DNA from: Massilia putida
Lineage (GTDB): Bacteria; Pseudomonadota; Gammaproteobacteria; Burkholderiales; Burkholderiaceae_D
DNA: 64,000 nt
Direction of reading: 5' to 3'
Assembly (NCBI RefSeq): GCF_001941825.1
Contig: NZ_CP019038.1
Span: 5,518,001 to 5,582,000, forward strand
In this document: one piece after another, positions 42,378 to 51,111 of the stretch
Position numbering within the stretch: position 1 is the first letter of the stretch
Layout of the letters: each line of letters starts with the position of its first letter
Translations under genes and position numbers: made by a program
Notes under the pieces: generated by a model
What the model was told of the DNA's origin: nothing
The model's input: the letters and a program-made list of their open reading frames with translations, nothing else
Database searches by the model: none

Positions 42378-43319
42378 ATGGACACGACCAACCCGAACTG
42401 GTTTCTCAAGGCCCGCCTCAAGACGCGCCAGCTGCTGCTCTTGATCGCGCTCGACGACTACCGCAACATCCACCGCGCCGCGGATGAGCTGCACATGACG
42501 CAGCCGGCCGCCTCCAAGCAGATCAAGGACCTGGAGGAGATGCTGGACGTCAAGCTGTTCGAGCGCCTGCCGCGCGGCATGGAGCCGACGATCTACGGCG
42601 AGACGATGATCCGCCACGCGCGCATGGCGCTGACGAGCCTCGCGCTGGCGCACGACGACATCGTCACGCTCAAGGCGGGCCTCACGGGCCAGGTCGAGGT
42701 GGGCGTGATCATGACGCCCGCGATGGCGCTGCTGCCCCGGGCGATTGCCCGCGTGAAGGAAGAGGCCCCGCTGCTGCGCATCGGCGTGCAGCTGGAGACC
42801 AGTAACCTCCTGCTGGATAAGCTGCAGCACGGCATGCTGGACTTCATGATCGGCCGCATCTTCGACACGGGCGACACGTCCGGCCTGATCTACGAAGAGC
42901 TGACGGAAGAGCCGGCGTGCGCCGTCGTGCGTCCCGGCCATCCGCTGCTGGAACGGAAGGACCTGACGCTCACGGACATCGCGCCGCTGCCGTGGATCGT
43001 GCCGCCGCACGGCAGTATCCTGCGCTACCGTTTCGACATGATGTTCCGCCGCGCCGGCCTGGAACCGCCGGCGAACGTCGTCGACACGACGGCCATGTTG
43101 ATGATCACGGCGCTGCTGCAGCAGACGGATTCGCTGCACGTGATGCCGATCGAGGTGGCGCAGTACTACGCGTCGCTGAACGTGATGCGCATCCTGCCGA
43201 TCGAAATCCCGTGCAAGATGGACGCGTTCGGCATCATCCGCCACCAGGACCACCTGCTGTCGCCGGGCGCCGATCTGCTGCTGCGCGCGGTGCGGGCCGC
43301 GGCCAAGGAGATCTACTGA
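42378..43319 (+). CDS. LysR-family regulator, GbpR/GguR-like, of the arabinose locus
   Basis: The 313-residue protein has an intact LysR helix-turn-helix (RNIHRAADELHMTQPAASKQ, about residues 26-45, then LEEMLDVKLFERLPRGMEPT) and a full effector domain (TGQVEVGVIMTPAMALLPRA, LLDKLQHGMLDFMIGRI). The sequence resembles GbpR/GguR regulators, which control arabinose/galactose ABC transporters and catabolic genes in Azospirillum and agrobacteria and respond to sugar-derived intermediates. It is the natural candidate for the AAAAATTGATTGGA element. ATG 42378 is preferred over the in-frame TTG just ahead. It could also control the following FAH and dehydrogenase genes. Confidence 0.87.
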   Translation: MDTTNPNWFLKARLKTRQLLLLIALDDYRNIHRAADELHMTQPAASKQIKDLEEMLDVKLFERLPRGMEPTIYGETMIRHARMALTSLALAHDDIVTLKAGLTGQVEVGVIMTPAMALLPRAIARVKEEAPLLRIGVQLETSNLLLDKLQHGMLDFMIGRIFDTGDTSGLIYEELTEEPACAVVRPGHPLLERKDLTLTDIAPLPWIVPPHGSILRYRFDMMFRRAGLEPPANVVDTTAMLMITALLQQTDSLHVMPIEVAQYYASLNVMRILPIEIPCKMDAFGIIRHQDHLLSPGADLLLRAVRAAAKEIY

Positions 43320-43420
43320 GCCGGGGCGTATTGCCCGTTCCTCCATAGCGTGATTGTGTTAGGCTGTTCGATGCGTCCGGCTCGCCGGATGCCATCGCAA
43401 CCGTCTTTGCAAGGATACGC

Positions 43421-44119
43421 ATGACCGGCTTCGTCATTACGCCTCCCGCCGTCCCGGCCCTCGCCGTGGCCGGCTCCGACCAGGTTTTCCCGCTGCGCCG
43501 CGTGTTCTGCGTCGGCCGCAACTACGCCGCCCACGCGCGCGAGATGGGCGCCGATCCGAACCGCGAACCGCCGTTCTTCTTCACCAAGCCCGCCGACGCC
43601 GTCGTGCCGGCCAGCGGCACCGTGCCGTATCCGCCGGCCACGCGCGAGCTGCACCACGAGGTCGAACTGGTCGTCGCACTGAAAGGCGGCGGCACCGACA
43701 TCGCGCCGGACCAGACCCTGGATCTCGTGTGGGGCTATGGCGTGGGCCTGGACCTGACGCGGCGCGATATGCAGGCCGTCGCCAAGAAGGATGGCCGCCC
43801 GTGGGACATGGCGAAAGGCTTCGACGCGTCCGCGCCGTGCAGCCCGCTGGTGCCCGTCGAACGCACCGGCCACCCGCAAGAGGCGCGCATCTGGCTCGAA
43901 GTGAACGGCCAGTTGAAACAGGAAGGCAATCTGAACGAGATGATCTGGCCCGTGGCGGACGTGATCGCCGCGCTGTCGCGCCTCGTCGCGCTGGCGCCGG
44001 GTGACCTGATCTACACGGGCACGCCGGCCGGCGTCGATGCGCTGAACCCCGGCGACAAGGTGCGCGGCGGCGTCGACGGCGTCACCACGTTCGAACTCGG
44101 GATCGGCGCGGGGGCATGA
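43421..44119 (+). CDS. Fumarylacetoacetate hydrolase-family protein
   Basis: This 232-residue FAH-fold protein has the core signatures VFCVGRNYAAHAREMG, PPFFFTKPADAVV, HHEVELVVAL with the acidic metal ligands, and GDLIYTGTPAGV. The size and motifs fit the small branch that includes acylpyruvate and fumarylpyruvate hydrolases and oxaloacetate tautomerases. AAGGATAC precedes the ATG. It overlaps the next gene, a 2-hydroxyacid dehydrogenase, by four bases, so the pair may handle 2-oxo acid by-products. It is distinct from the larger AraD1/GguC protein at 25.8 kb. Substrate unknown. Confidence 0.88.
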   Translation: MTGFVITPPAVPALAVAGSDQVFPLRRVFCVGRNYAAHAREMGADPNREPPFFFTKPADAVVPASGTVPYPPATRELHHEVELVVALKGGGTDIAPDQTLDLVWGYGVGLDLTRRDMQAVAKKDGRPWDMAKGFDASAPCSPLVPVERTGHPQEARIWLEVNGQLKQEGNLNEMIWPVADVIAALSRLVALAPGDLIYTGTPAGVDALNPGDKVRGGVDGVTTFELGIGAGA

Positions 44120-45042
44120 GGGTCGTCCTGCAGATCGGCGAATTCGCACCCGAGATCCAGGCCCGGCTCGACACCGAATTCCGCTGCGTGAACCTGGCCG
44201 ATCTCGAACGCGAGCCCGGCCTGGCGATTGCCGTGAGCGCCATCGTCACGCGCAGCAACCAGGACGTGCCGGAAGACGTCGTGCGGCGCCTGCCGGCCCT
44301 GGAGATCATCGCCACGTGCGGCGTCGGCTACGACCTGATCCCGCGCGCGCTGGCGGCAAGCCGCGGCATCGTCGTCACGAACACGCCGGGCGTGCTGAAC
44401 GCGGCCGTGGCCGAGCTGTGCATCGGCTCTCTGCTGGCGCTGTTGCGCCGCCTGCCGCAGGCCGACCGCTTCGTGCGCGAAGGCCGCTGGACGGCAGCGG
44501 GCTTCCCGCTGGCGACGAGCCTCGCGGGCAAGCACGTGGGCATCGTCGGCATGGGCCGCATCGGCAAGGAGATCGCGTGCAGGCTGGAGATGTTCGGCGT
44601 CGCGCTCGCGTACCACGGGCGTACCGACCAGCAGCTGGCGTGGCGTTACGAGGCCGACCTGCCGGCCCTCGCGCGCGACTCCGACATCCTCGTCGTCGTG
44701 GCGCCCGGCGGCGCGGACACGCGGCACCTGATCGACGCGCGCGTGCTCGATGCGCTGGGACCCGACGGCTACCTCGTGAACGTGGCGCGTGGCTCGCTCG
44801 TCGACGAGCAGGCGCTGCTCGCGGCGCTGGAGCGGGGCGGCATCGCCGGCGCGGCGCTGGACGTGTTCGATAACGAGCCGGACATCGACCCGCGCTTCTT
44901 TGCGCTTCCCAACGTGCTGCTCACGCCGCACCTGGGCAGCGCCACGCACGAGACGCGCGCGGCGATGGCGCAGCTCATGCTGGACAATGTGCGCAGCTGG
45001 TTCCGCAGCGGCAGGGCGCTGACGCCGGTCGAGCCGGACTGA
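44116..45042 (+). CDS. D-isomer-specific 2-hydroxyacid dehydrogenase
   Basis: The 308-residue protein has the family layout: an N-terminal catalytic half with ATCGVGYDLIPRALAASRGI, the nucleotide motif GIVGMGRIGKEIA, the arginine in VNVARGSLVDEQAL, the acid in DVFDNEPDIDP, and the histidine in LTPHLGSATHETR. Such enzymes reduce glyoxylate, hydroxypyruvate or other short 2-oxo acids with NAD(P)H. The start overlaps the FAH gene stop (ATGA at 44116-44119). The C-terminus ends 86 bases before a metalloprotease gene. The precise substrate cannot be fixed. Confidence 0.88.
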   Translation: MRVVLQIGEFAPEIQARLDTEFRCVNLADLEREPGLAIAVSAIVTRSNQDVPEDVVRRLPALEIIATCGVGYDLIPRALAASRGIVVTNTPGVLNAAVAELCIGSLLALLRRLPQADRFVREGRWTAAGFPLATSLAGKHVGIVGMGRIGKEIACRLEMFGVALAYHGRTDQQLAWRYEADLPALARDSDILVVVAPGGADTRHLIDARVLDALGPDGYLVNVARGSLVDEQALLAALERGGIAGAALDVFDNEPDIDPRFFALPNVLLTPHLGSATHETRAAMAQLMLDNVRSWFRSGRALTPVEPD

Positions 45043-45127
45043 CGCGGTCCGCGCGGCTATTGTGCGCCGCCACGCCGGCGCGTGGATTACGCTCTTCAAT
45101 ACGAGCGCAAACCGCAATGGAGGTCCC

Positions 45128-46156
45128 ATGCACATCCACACGCCCGCGTGCACCTGCTTCATCATCCCTTCGTCCATGCTGCGCAAACTGGCCGTCCAGG
45201 CGGACGGGGCCGAGCGCCAGCGCCTGCTGGAACAGGTCGAACGCTCGGCCTTCCTGCGCGGCCAGCGCGCCGCCAGCGGCCTGGCCGCGCCGGGCCTGCT
45301 GGTGGCGCCCGGCGTCAAGCATCGTACCGTGTATGATGCGCACCACGGCACCCGCCTGCCCGGCAAGCTCGTACGCACGGAGACGGCGGGGCCCGTGCCC
45401 GACACCGCCGTCAACGAGGCGTTCGACGGCGCCGGCACCACGTACGACTTTTACCAGCAGGTCCTGCAACGCAATTCCATCGACGGCCGCGGCATGGGCA
45501 TCGATTCGAGCGTCCACTACAGCAAGAGCTTCAACAACGCGTTCTGGAACGGCCGCCAGATGGTCTACGGCGACGGCGACGGCAAGCTGTTCACGGGGTT
45601 CACCCGCGCGCTCGACGTGATCGCGCACGAGCTGACGCATGGCGTCACGCAGTACACGGTGCCGGGCGGAGGCCTCGTCTACGACGGCCAGAGCGGGGCG
45701 CTGAACGAATCCATCTCCGACGTGTTCGGCTCCGTCGTCAAGCAATGGCACCTGAAGCAGACGGTCGAGAAGGCCGACTGGCTGATCGGCGCGGGCATCA
45801 TGACGCCCGCCGTCGGCCATGCGCTGCGTTCGATGGCCGATCCGGGCAATACGTCCCTCACGTGGTCGGGCGACGATCAGCCGGGCACGATGAAGGGCTA
45901 TGTGGAAGGCGGGGACGTGCACACGAATTCCGGCATCCCCAACCACGCGTTCTGCCTCGCGGCAATGAAGCTGGGTGGGCACAGCTGGGACAAGGCGGGA
46001 CCGATCTGGTATCAGGCGCTGTCGCTGCTGCATCCGGATGCGACGTTCGCGGATGCCGCCCAGGCCACCGTCAAGGCGGCCGAGCTGCGCCACGGCGTGG
46101 GCTCCGCCGAGGCCGCGGCGGTGCAGGGCGCATGGCACGAGGTGGGCGTCGTGTGA
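45128..46156 (+). CDS. Protealysin-like M4 metalloprotease
   Basis: This 342-residue M4 (thermolysin-family) protease has a short propeptide rather than a signal peptide. CTCFIIPSSMLRKLA at the start is the conserved precursor motif of protealysin-type enzymes. The zinc site is H167-E-L-T-H171 in VIAHELTHGV, with the third ligand in GALNESISDVFG. GGDVHTNSGIPNHAF supplies the substrate-binding and histidine motif. I chose ATG 45128 because the propeptide motif follows directly. The next gene encodes a small protein like emfourin, the known inhibitor of protealysin, with a one-base overlap. It probably acts in or on other cells after release; the export route is not evident. Confidence 0.9.
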   Translation: MHIHTPACTCFIIPSSMLRKLAVQADGAERQRLLEQVERSAFLRGQRAASGLAAPGLLVAPGVKHRTVYDAHHGTRLPGKLVRTETAGPVPDTAVNEAFDGAGTTYDFYQQVLQRNSIDGRGMGIDSSVHYSKSFNNAFWNGRQMVYGDGDGKLFTGFTRALDVIAHELTHGVTQYTVPGGGLVYDGQSGALNESISDVFGSVVKQWHLKQTVEKADWLIGAGIMTPAVGHALRSMADPGNTSLTWSGDDQPGTMKGYVEGGDVHTNSGIPNHAFCLAAMKLGGHSWDKAGPIWYQALSLLHPDATFADAAQATVKAAELRHGVGSAEAAAVQGAWHEVGVV

Positions 46157-46446
46157 TGCGCCTGTCCCTGCACTGCGTGGGCGGTTTCACCGGGCCGGCG
46201 GGGGCGCAGACGCGCAATGTGGACGTCGACAGCCTGCCGGCGGCGGAAGGCGCGCGCGTGCGCTCGCTCGTGCAGGCGCTCGACCTGGCGCAACTGCCGG
46301 CGACCTTGTTGAAAGCGCGGCCGCAGCCTTGGGATTTCACGTACACGCTGACGGTCGACGGCCACCAGGTGCGCTTTCACGCCGACGCCGCGCCGGCGCC
46401 GTTGCGGGAGCTGGTCGAGATCCTCGAACAGCACCCGCCCGGGTGA
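46156..46446 (+). CDS. Emfourin-like M4 protease inhibitor
   Basis: This 96-residue protein has no signal peptide. It starts MRLSLHCVGGFTGPAGAQTR, carries an ALDLAQLP helix and ends with a beta pair (DFTYTLTVDGHQVRFHADA) and a helix PLRELVEILEQ. The pattern and its place, overlapping the protease stop by one base (TGATG at 46154-46158), match emfourins, the slow tight-binding protein inhibitors co-encoded with protealysin-like proteases. It would keep the enzyme silent in the producing cell. The identification rests on the gene pair plus sequence style. Confidence 0.82.
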   Translation: MRLSLHCVGGFTGPAGAQTRNVDVDSLPAAEGARVRSLVQALDLAQLPATLLKARPQPWDFTYTLTVDGHQVRFHADAAPAPLRELVEILEQHPPG

Positions 46447-46448
46447 CG

Positions 46449-47603
46449 TCAATTCGCCATATTCCTGGCGACGATGGCGTCCGTCGCCGCTTTGGCCTGC
46501 TGCAACGGCTGGTTCAACACGGTGGTCGTGTACGCGGGCGCGGGCGCGGCCACGGTGCCGAGCGCGCTGCCGCCCGGATGGCTGGTGTCCACGTCGACCG
46601 TGGCCGACAGGCCCACGCGCAGCGGATGCGCGGCCAGCTCCTTCGGATCGAGCGAGATGCGCACCGGCACCCGCTGCACGACCTTGATCCAGTTGCCGGT
46701 CGCGTTCTGTGCCGGCAGCAGCGAGAACGCGCTGCCCGTGCCCGCGCCGAGGCCGACGACCTTGCCGTGGTAGACCACCTTGCTGCCGTAGATGTCGGCC
46801 TCGATGGTGGCCGCCTGGCCCACGCGGATGTCGCGCAATTCCGATTCCTTGAAATTGGCGTCGACCCACAGCTGATCCAGCGGTACGATCGACAGCAGCG
46901 GCGCGCCCGGTGCGATGCGGCTGCCGACCTGCACGCTGCGCTTGGCGACATAGCCCGACACCGGCGCGACGATCGCGTTGCGGCGCGCGGCCAGCCATGC
47001 GGACAGATAATCCGCCTTCGCGGCCAGCACGTTCGGGTGCTCGGCCGGCGACACGCCCGCCACCGTCACGCGCGCGGCCGCCAGCTGTTTCTGCGCGACT
47101 TCCAGCGCGGCCTTCGCATCCTCGACGGCGCGACGGGCGTGCGCCACGTCCTCGCCGGAGACGAGGTTGTCGGCCGCCAGCGGCGCGCGCCGGGCCAGGT
47201 CTTCCTGCTTCGCCCTGAGTTCCACGCGGCGCTGGTCGACGAGCGCCTCGTACTGCGCGACGTTCGTGTAGCGCTCGCGCTGCTGGCGCACGGCCGTGCC
47301 CAGGCGCGCCTCGGCCTGGGCCAGCGCGACTTCCGCGTCGGACGGATCGAGGCGGACGATCTCGGTGCCGGCCTGCACGAGTTGCGTCTCGTCGGCGCGG
47401 ATCTCGACGACGCTGCCCGTCACCTGCGACGAAACATTCACGAGGTTGCCACCCACGTAGGCGTTGTCCGTCTCGACGCGCTTGGACAGCACGAGCGCGT
47501 AATAGGCCGCGTAGGCCGCGCCGGCGGCGAGGAAGGCGACGGTGATGCCGGCGAGGACGACGCGGCGTTTCTTATTGGCGTTGGGTTGGGTCTCGGTGCT
47601 CAT
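46449..47603 (-). CDS. emrA: EmrA/HlyD-family membrane fusion protein
   Basis: The 384-residue protein has one N-terminal membrane anchor (VVLAGITVAFLAAGAAYAAYY, within residues 15-40), then a lipoyl-type half (VETDNAYVGGNLVNVSSQVT, GSVVEIRADETQLVQAG), a coiled-coil hairpin rich in Ala/Arg/Glu (about 85-190), and the second lipoyl half (IVAPVSGYVAKRSVQVGSRI). It would link the EmrB transporter to the outer-membrane channel encoded upstream. I chose ATG 47603 because it lies four bases after the NodT stop and gives a normal anchor; 19 more codons to 47660 would overlap that gene. It is last in the efflux operon, 3' next to the convergent emfourin gene with only two bases between. Confidence 0.9.
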   Translation of the reverse strand: MSTETQPNANKKRRVVLAGITVAFLAAGAAYAAYYALVLSKRVETDNAYVGGNLVNVSSQVTGSVVEIRADETQLVQAGTEIVRLDPSDAEVALAQAEARLGTAVRQQRERYTNVAQYEALVDQRRVELRAKQEDLARRAPLAADNLVSGEDVAHARRAVEDAKAALEVAQKQLAAARVTVAGVSPAEHPNVLAAKADYLSAWLAARRNAIVAPVSGYVAKRSVQVGSRIAPGAPLLSIVPLDQLWVDANFKESELRDIRVGQAATIEADIYGSKVVYHGKVVGLGAGTGSAFSLLPAQNATGNWIKVVQRVPVRISLDPKELAAHPLRVGLSATVDVDTSHPGGSALGTVAAPAPAYTTTVLNQPLQQAKAATDAIVARNMAN

Positions 47604-47607
47604 GGCT

Positions 47608-49050
47608 TTACTTGGTGTTCGATTGGGTGAGGGCAGGTGCGGTGGCGTGATAGCCGCCACCGAGTGCGCGGACGAGGGCGACCTGCGTCTGCAGGCGCGC
47701 GTCCGTCAGCTGCAGGTCGACGTCGCGCTGGCGCAGCGCGGCCATGCGCGCCTGCTGCACGGCGGCGCGGTCGGCGAGGCCGCGCTTCATGCGCGCCTCG
47801 GCGTTTGCCGCCAGGCGCAAGCTCGCGTCCAGCGTGGCCGCATGCGCTTCCGCCTCTTTCGCGATGCCTTGCAGGGTCGCGGCTTCGCGCGCGACGTCGC
47901 GCACCGCATCCAGCACGGCCTCGTTGTACTCGGCCAGCAATTCGTCGCGGCTCGCGCGCGCGCTGCCCAGCTGGGCGTGCAGGCGGCCGCTGTCGAACAA
48001 GGGCAGGTCGAGCGTGGCGCCGAGCAGCGGCGTGCGGCTCGGATAGCGCAGCAGCTTGCCCAGCGACGTTGCGTCGAGGCCGATGACGGCGGCCAGGTTG
48101 ATGTCGGGCCGGAACGCGGCTTCGCTGGCGGCCACGCGCCCCAGCTGCGCCTCGACGCGCCAGCGCGCCGCCTGCAGGTCGGGACGCCGCGCCAGCAGTT
48201 CCATGCCCAGTTCGCGCGGCACGGCATCGATCGCGGGTGCCGGCTGGAAGCGCGCGAGATCGTTCAGCGCGGCCGCGTCGCCACCGATCAGCGCGCGCAG
48301 GCCTTCGCGTTCGCGCGTGGCGTCCGTGTCGTAGCGGGCCGCCTGTTCCTGCAGGCTCGCGAGGTCCTGCTCCGCGCTCTGCAGCGCATCGGCGCTGATC
48401 AGGCCATGCGCCATGCGGGTCTTGCGGCCGGCGACGATGTCGCGCTGCACGGCGATCAGGGCACGCGTGTTGTCCTGGCGCGCCCACAGCATCTGCAGGC
48501 GCAGATAACTTTGCACGACGGATGTGGCCAGCGTCTGGCGGACCTGCGCGCTTTCCGCGGCCGCTGCGTTCGTCTCGCCCAGCGCGGCGGCGATGAGGGC
48601 GCGGTGCTTGCCCCACCAGTCGAAGTCGTACGAGGCGCGCAGCGACACGGACGCGTCGTTGAACCACGCCCCGCCGATCGGCGGCGGGAAGAAGCCGTTC
48701 GACGAATAGCGCTGGCGGTTCAGGCTTGATGCCAAGTCGACGCGGCCGCCTTCGTTCGCCACTTCCGCCGTGACCCCGGCACGTGCGCGCGCGACGCGCG
48801 CGGCGGCGACCGTCAACGTCGGGCTGTCGCGCAGGGCGCGCGCGACGAGGCCGTTCAGCTGCGGGTCGTGGTAGTCGAGCCACCACTGATCGGAGGGCCA
48901 GGCGTCGGCCGGGAGCCGGATGGCAGGGGCATGCTGCGCCTTGGCGAAGTCGGGACCTTGCGCCTTGTTCGTGTCGGGCGGAACGCTGATGCAGCCGGAC
49001 AGCAGGGCCAGCGCGGCGACCGCGATGGGGATGAGTGTCAAGTGTCGCAC
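47608..49050 (-). CDS. NodT-family outer-membrane efflux lipoprotein
   Basis: The 480-residue precursor has a lipoprotein signal with the lipobox LLSGC (Cys20) and two repeats of the outer-membrane efflux protein fold (TolC/OprM type), visible as long Ala- and Arg-rich helices with LVARALRDSPTLTVAAARVA in the first and RPDLQAARWRVEAQLGRVAA in the second. It would form the trimeric exit duct for the EmrAB pump. It lies 15 bases downstream of emrB. Presence of a dedicated channel in the operon means the pump need not borrow a chromosomal TolC. Confidence 0.92.
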   Translation of the reverse strand: MRHLTLIPIAVAALALLSGCISVPPDTNKAQGPDFAKAQHAPAIRLPADAWPSDQWWLDYHDPQLNGLVARALRDSPTLTVAAARVARARAGVTAEVANEGGRVDLASSLNRQRYSSNGFFPPPIGGAWFNDASVSLRASYDFDWWGKHRALIAAALGETNAAAAESAQVRQTLATSVVQSYLRLQMLWARQDNTRALIAVQRDIVAGRKTRMAHGLISADALQSAEQDLASLQEQAARYDTDATREREGLRALIGGDAAALNDLARFQPAPAIDAVPRELGMELLARRPDLQAARWRVEAQLGRVAASEAAFRPDINLAAVIGLDATSLGKLLRYPSRTPLLGATLDLPLFDSGRLHAQLGSARASRDELLAEYNEAVLDAVRDVAREAATLQGIAKEAEAHAATLDASLRLAANAEARMKRGLADRAAVQQARMAALRQRDVDLQLTDARLQTQVALVRALGGGYHATAPALTQSNTK

Positions 49051-49065
49051 GATGAGTCTTTCAAA

Positions 49066-50598
49066 TTATTCGAGAGCGGCGTGGTCGATCTGTGCCGGTG
49101 CGGCGGATGCCTTCGGCGGGCGGATCATCAGCAGCATCGGGATCACGGCCAGGGTCAGGAGCATCATCAGCCAGTAGTCGTCGACGTAGGCGATCATCGA
49201 CGCCTGGCGCGTGACTTCGTTGTTGACGAGGGCGGGGCCGGCCTGCGTCGCCATGTCGTAGAGGCTCATTGGATCGCGCACGGCCGGATTGGCGGCGTTC
49301 ACTTGCGTGGCCAGCGACGCGTGCGCGATCTGCGTGTTGCGCACGAGGAGGGCCTGCACGAGGGCGATGCCGATCGACGAACCGATATTGCGTACGAGGC
49401 TGTACAGCGCCGTGCCTTCGGCGCGCATCTGCGGGGACAGCGTCGCGAACGTGGCGGCCGACAGCGGCACGAACACGAGGCCCAGGCCCACGCCCTGGAT
49501 CACGCCCGGCCACACGATGTCCGACTGCGACAGCACGAGCGTGTAATGCGTCATCTGCCACAGCGAGAACGCGGTGATGGCGAAGCCGACGCCCAGCAGC
49601 AAGCGGAAATCGACCTTGCCCGTGAGGCGTCCGACGATCATCATCGCGGCCATCGTGCCGAGGCCCGACGGCGCCGTGACGAGGCCCGCGAGCTTGGCCG
49701 GATAGCCCATCAGGCCTTGCAGCATCGTCGGCATCAGCGCGCGCGTCGCGAACAAGACCATGCCGACGATGAAGATCAACAGGAGGCCCGTGACGTAGTT
49801 GGCGTTCTTGAGCAGGCGGAAGTCGACGAACGTCTGGCCGGCGGGACGCGTCAGCGTGTGGCCGATGAAGTAGGCGAAGGCCAGCGCGGTCAGGATCAGT
49901 TCGACCCACGTCTCGATCGACGCGAACCAGTCGTTCTGCTCGCCGCGGTCGAGCAGCATCTGCAGCGCGCCGATGGCGACGGACAGCGTGACGAAGCCGA
50001 AGGTGTCGAAGCGGACGCGCCGCGCCGGATCGGTCGCGTGGATGTAGCGCCAGATCCCCCAGAAGGCCATGGCGCCGATCGGCACGTTGATGAAGAAGAC
50101 CCAGCGCCAGCTGTAGCTGTCCGTCAGCCAGCCGCCCAGCGTGGGTCCCAGGATCGGCCCGATCATCACGCCCATGCCCCATACGGCCATCGCGGAGCCG
50201 TGCTTTTCGCGCGGGTTGATGTCGAGGAGGACCGACTGCGACAGCGGCACGAGCGCCGCGCCGAACACGCCCTGCAGCATGCGCGCGATGACGATTTCCG
50301 TCAGCGTGGCCGAGATCCCGCACAGCACCGAGGCGAGCGTAAAACCCGCGACGGACACGAGGAACACGTTTTTCAAACCGAAGCGGTCGACGAGCCAGCC
50401 GTTCAGCGGCGTCGCGATCGCGGCCGCCACGATGAACGACGTCAGCACCCACGTGATCTGGTCCTGCGACGCCGACAGCGATCCCTGCATGTGGGGCAGG
50501 GCGACGTTGGCGATGGTGCCGTCCAGCGCCTGGATGATCGTCGCCAGCATGATCGAGATCGTGATCATGGTGCGGTTGAGGGGCGCCGCTGTGGTCAC
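49066..50598 (-). CDS. emrB: EmrB-type MFS drug exporter (DHA2, 14 TM)
   Basis: The 510-residue membrane protein has about fourteen hydrophobic segments and the DHA2 motifs: MLATIIQALDGTIANVALPH in TM1, WVLTSFIVAAAIATPLNGWL, DRFGLKNVF, and the motif C-like GPILGPTLGGWL in TM5. It exports hydrophobic compounds by proton antiport with EmrA and the NodT channel. Its start overlaps the marR stop by four bases, so regulator and pump are one transcript, as in emrRAB-like systems. Confidence 0.93.
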   Translation of the reverse strand: MTTAAPLNRTMITISIMLATIIQALDGTIANVALPHMQGSLSASQDQITWVLTSFIVAAAIATPLNGWLVDRFGLKNVFLVSVAGFTLASVLCGISATLTEIVIARMLQGVFGAALVPLSQSVLLDINPREKHGSAMAVWGMGVMIGPILGPTLGGWLTDSYSWRWVFFINVPIGAMAFWGIWRYIHATDPARRVRFDTFGFVTLSVAIGALQMLLDRGEQNDWFASIETWVELILTALAFAYFIGHTLTRPAGQTFVDFRLLKNANYVTGLLLIFIVGMVLFATRALMPTMLQGLMGYPAKLAGLVTAPSGLGTMAAMMIVGRLTGKVDFRLLLGVGFAITAFSLWQMTHYTLVLSQSDIVWPGVIQGVGLGLVFVPLSAATFATLSPQMRAEGTALYSLVRNIGSSIGIALVQALLVRNTQIAHASLATQVNAANPAVRDPMSLYDMATQAGPALVNNEVTRQASMIAYVDDYWLMMLLTLAVIPMLLMIRPPKASAAPAQIDHAALE

Positions 50599-51044
50599 AG
50601 GCCGTCCTCGAGGCGTTTCTTCAGGGTCTCCAGCAGGACGGTCGCCGCGGCCAGCACCTGCGGATCGAGGCCGGTCAGCAGGTCGGCGCGGAACGGCGCC
50701 GCTTCGTGGAGGACTTCGGCGTAGACGGTCTTGCCGGTGTCGGTCAGGTGCACGAGTTTCACGCGACGGTCAGTGGGAGAGGGCGCGCGCGTGACGAACC
50801 CGTCGCGCTCCAGGCGGTCCAGCATCGACACCATCGACGGCCCCTCGACGCCGACCAGGTCGGCCAGCGCCCGCTGCGACATCGGCTCGCCCGACTTGGC
50901 GATCATCGCGATGGTCATCCAGCCGGACTGGCCGATGCCCAGATGCTTGAGGCGCTTGTCCAGCGCAAGCCGCCACAACCGTGCACTCGTGTGCAGGGCG
51001 GCCGAGAAGCGTTCCTCGACCGATTCGGGTAGCTTACTCATCAT
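50595..51044 (-). CDS. MarR-family repressor of the efflux operon
   Basis: The 149-residue protein has a MarR winged helix: SGWMTIAMIAKSGEPMSQRA, LADLVGVEGPSMVSMLDRLE, and the wing GFVTRAPSPTDRRVKLVHLT. It resembles EmrR/SlyA-type regulators that respond to phenolic or drug-like ligands. Two ATG codons stand side by side at the start (51044 and 51041). A near-perfect inverted repeat at 51052-51077 directly upstream fits as its operator, predicting autorepression and joint control of the pump genes. Confidence 0.9.
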   Translation of the reverse strand: MMSKLPESVEERFSAALHTSARLWRLALDKRLKHLGIGQSGWMTIAMIAKSGEPMSQRALADLVGVEGPSMVSMLDRLERDGFVTRAPSPTDRRVKLVHLTDTGKTVYAEVLHEAAPFRADLLTGLDPQVLAAATVLLETLKKRLEDGL

Positions 51045-51051
51045 TAGTCAT

Positions 51052-51077
51052 AAAATAGATAGGAATCTATCGATTTT
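51052..51077 (-). promoter_or_regulatory. Putative MarR operator
   Basis: AAAATAGATAG (51052-51062) and CTATCGATTTT (51067-51077) form an 11-base inverted repeat with one mismatch around GAAT. It ends eight bases from the marR start codon and lies in the expected promoter of the efflux operon, in an AT-rich patch within GC-rich surroundings. Confidence 0.7.
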
Positions 51078-51111
51078 ATGCTGCGCAACCAAACTGCGCA
51101 AGAGACAACAC

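Noticed and set aside
42378..43319. Start at TTG 42375
   Set aside because: The ATG at 42378 immediately follows and gives a normal LysR N-terminus, so the rarer codon is not needed.
42378..45042. LysR, FAH hydrolase and 2-hydroxyacid dehydrogenase as one aromatic-degradation operon
   Set aside because: The LysR resembles GbpR/GguR sugar regulators and no ring-cleavage genes are nearby; the FAH-dehydrogenase pair is kept as substrate unknown.
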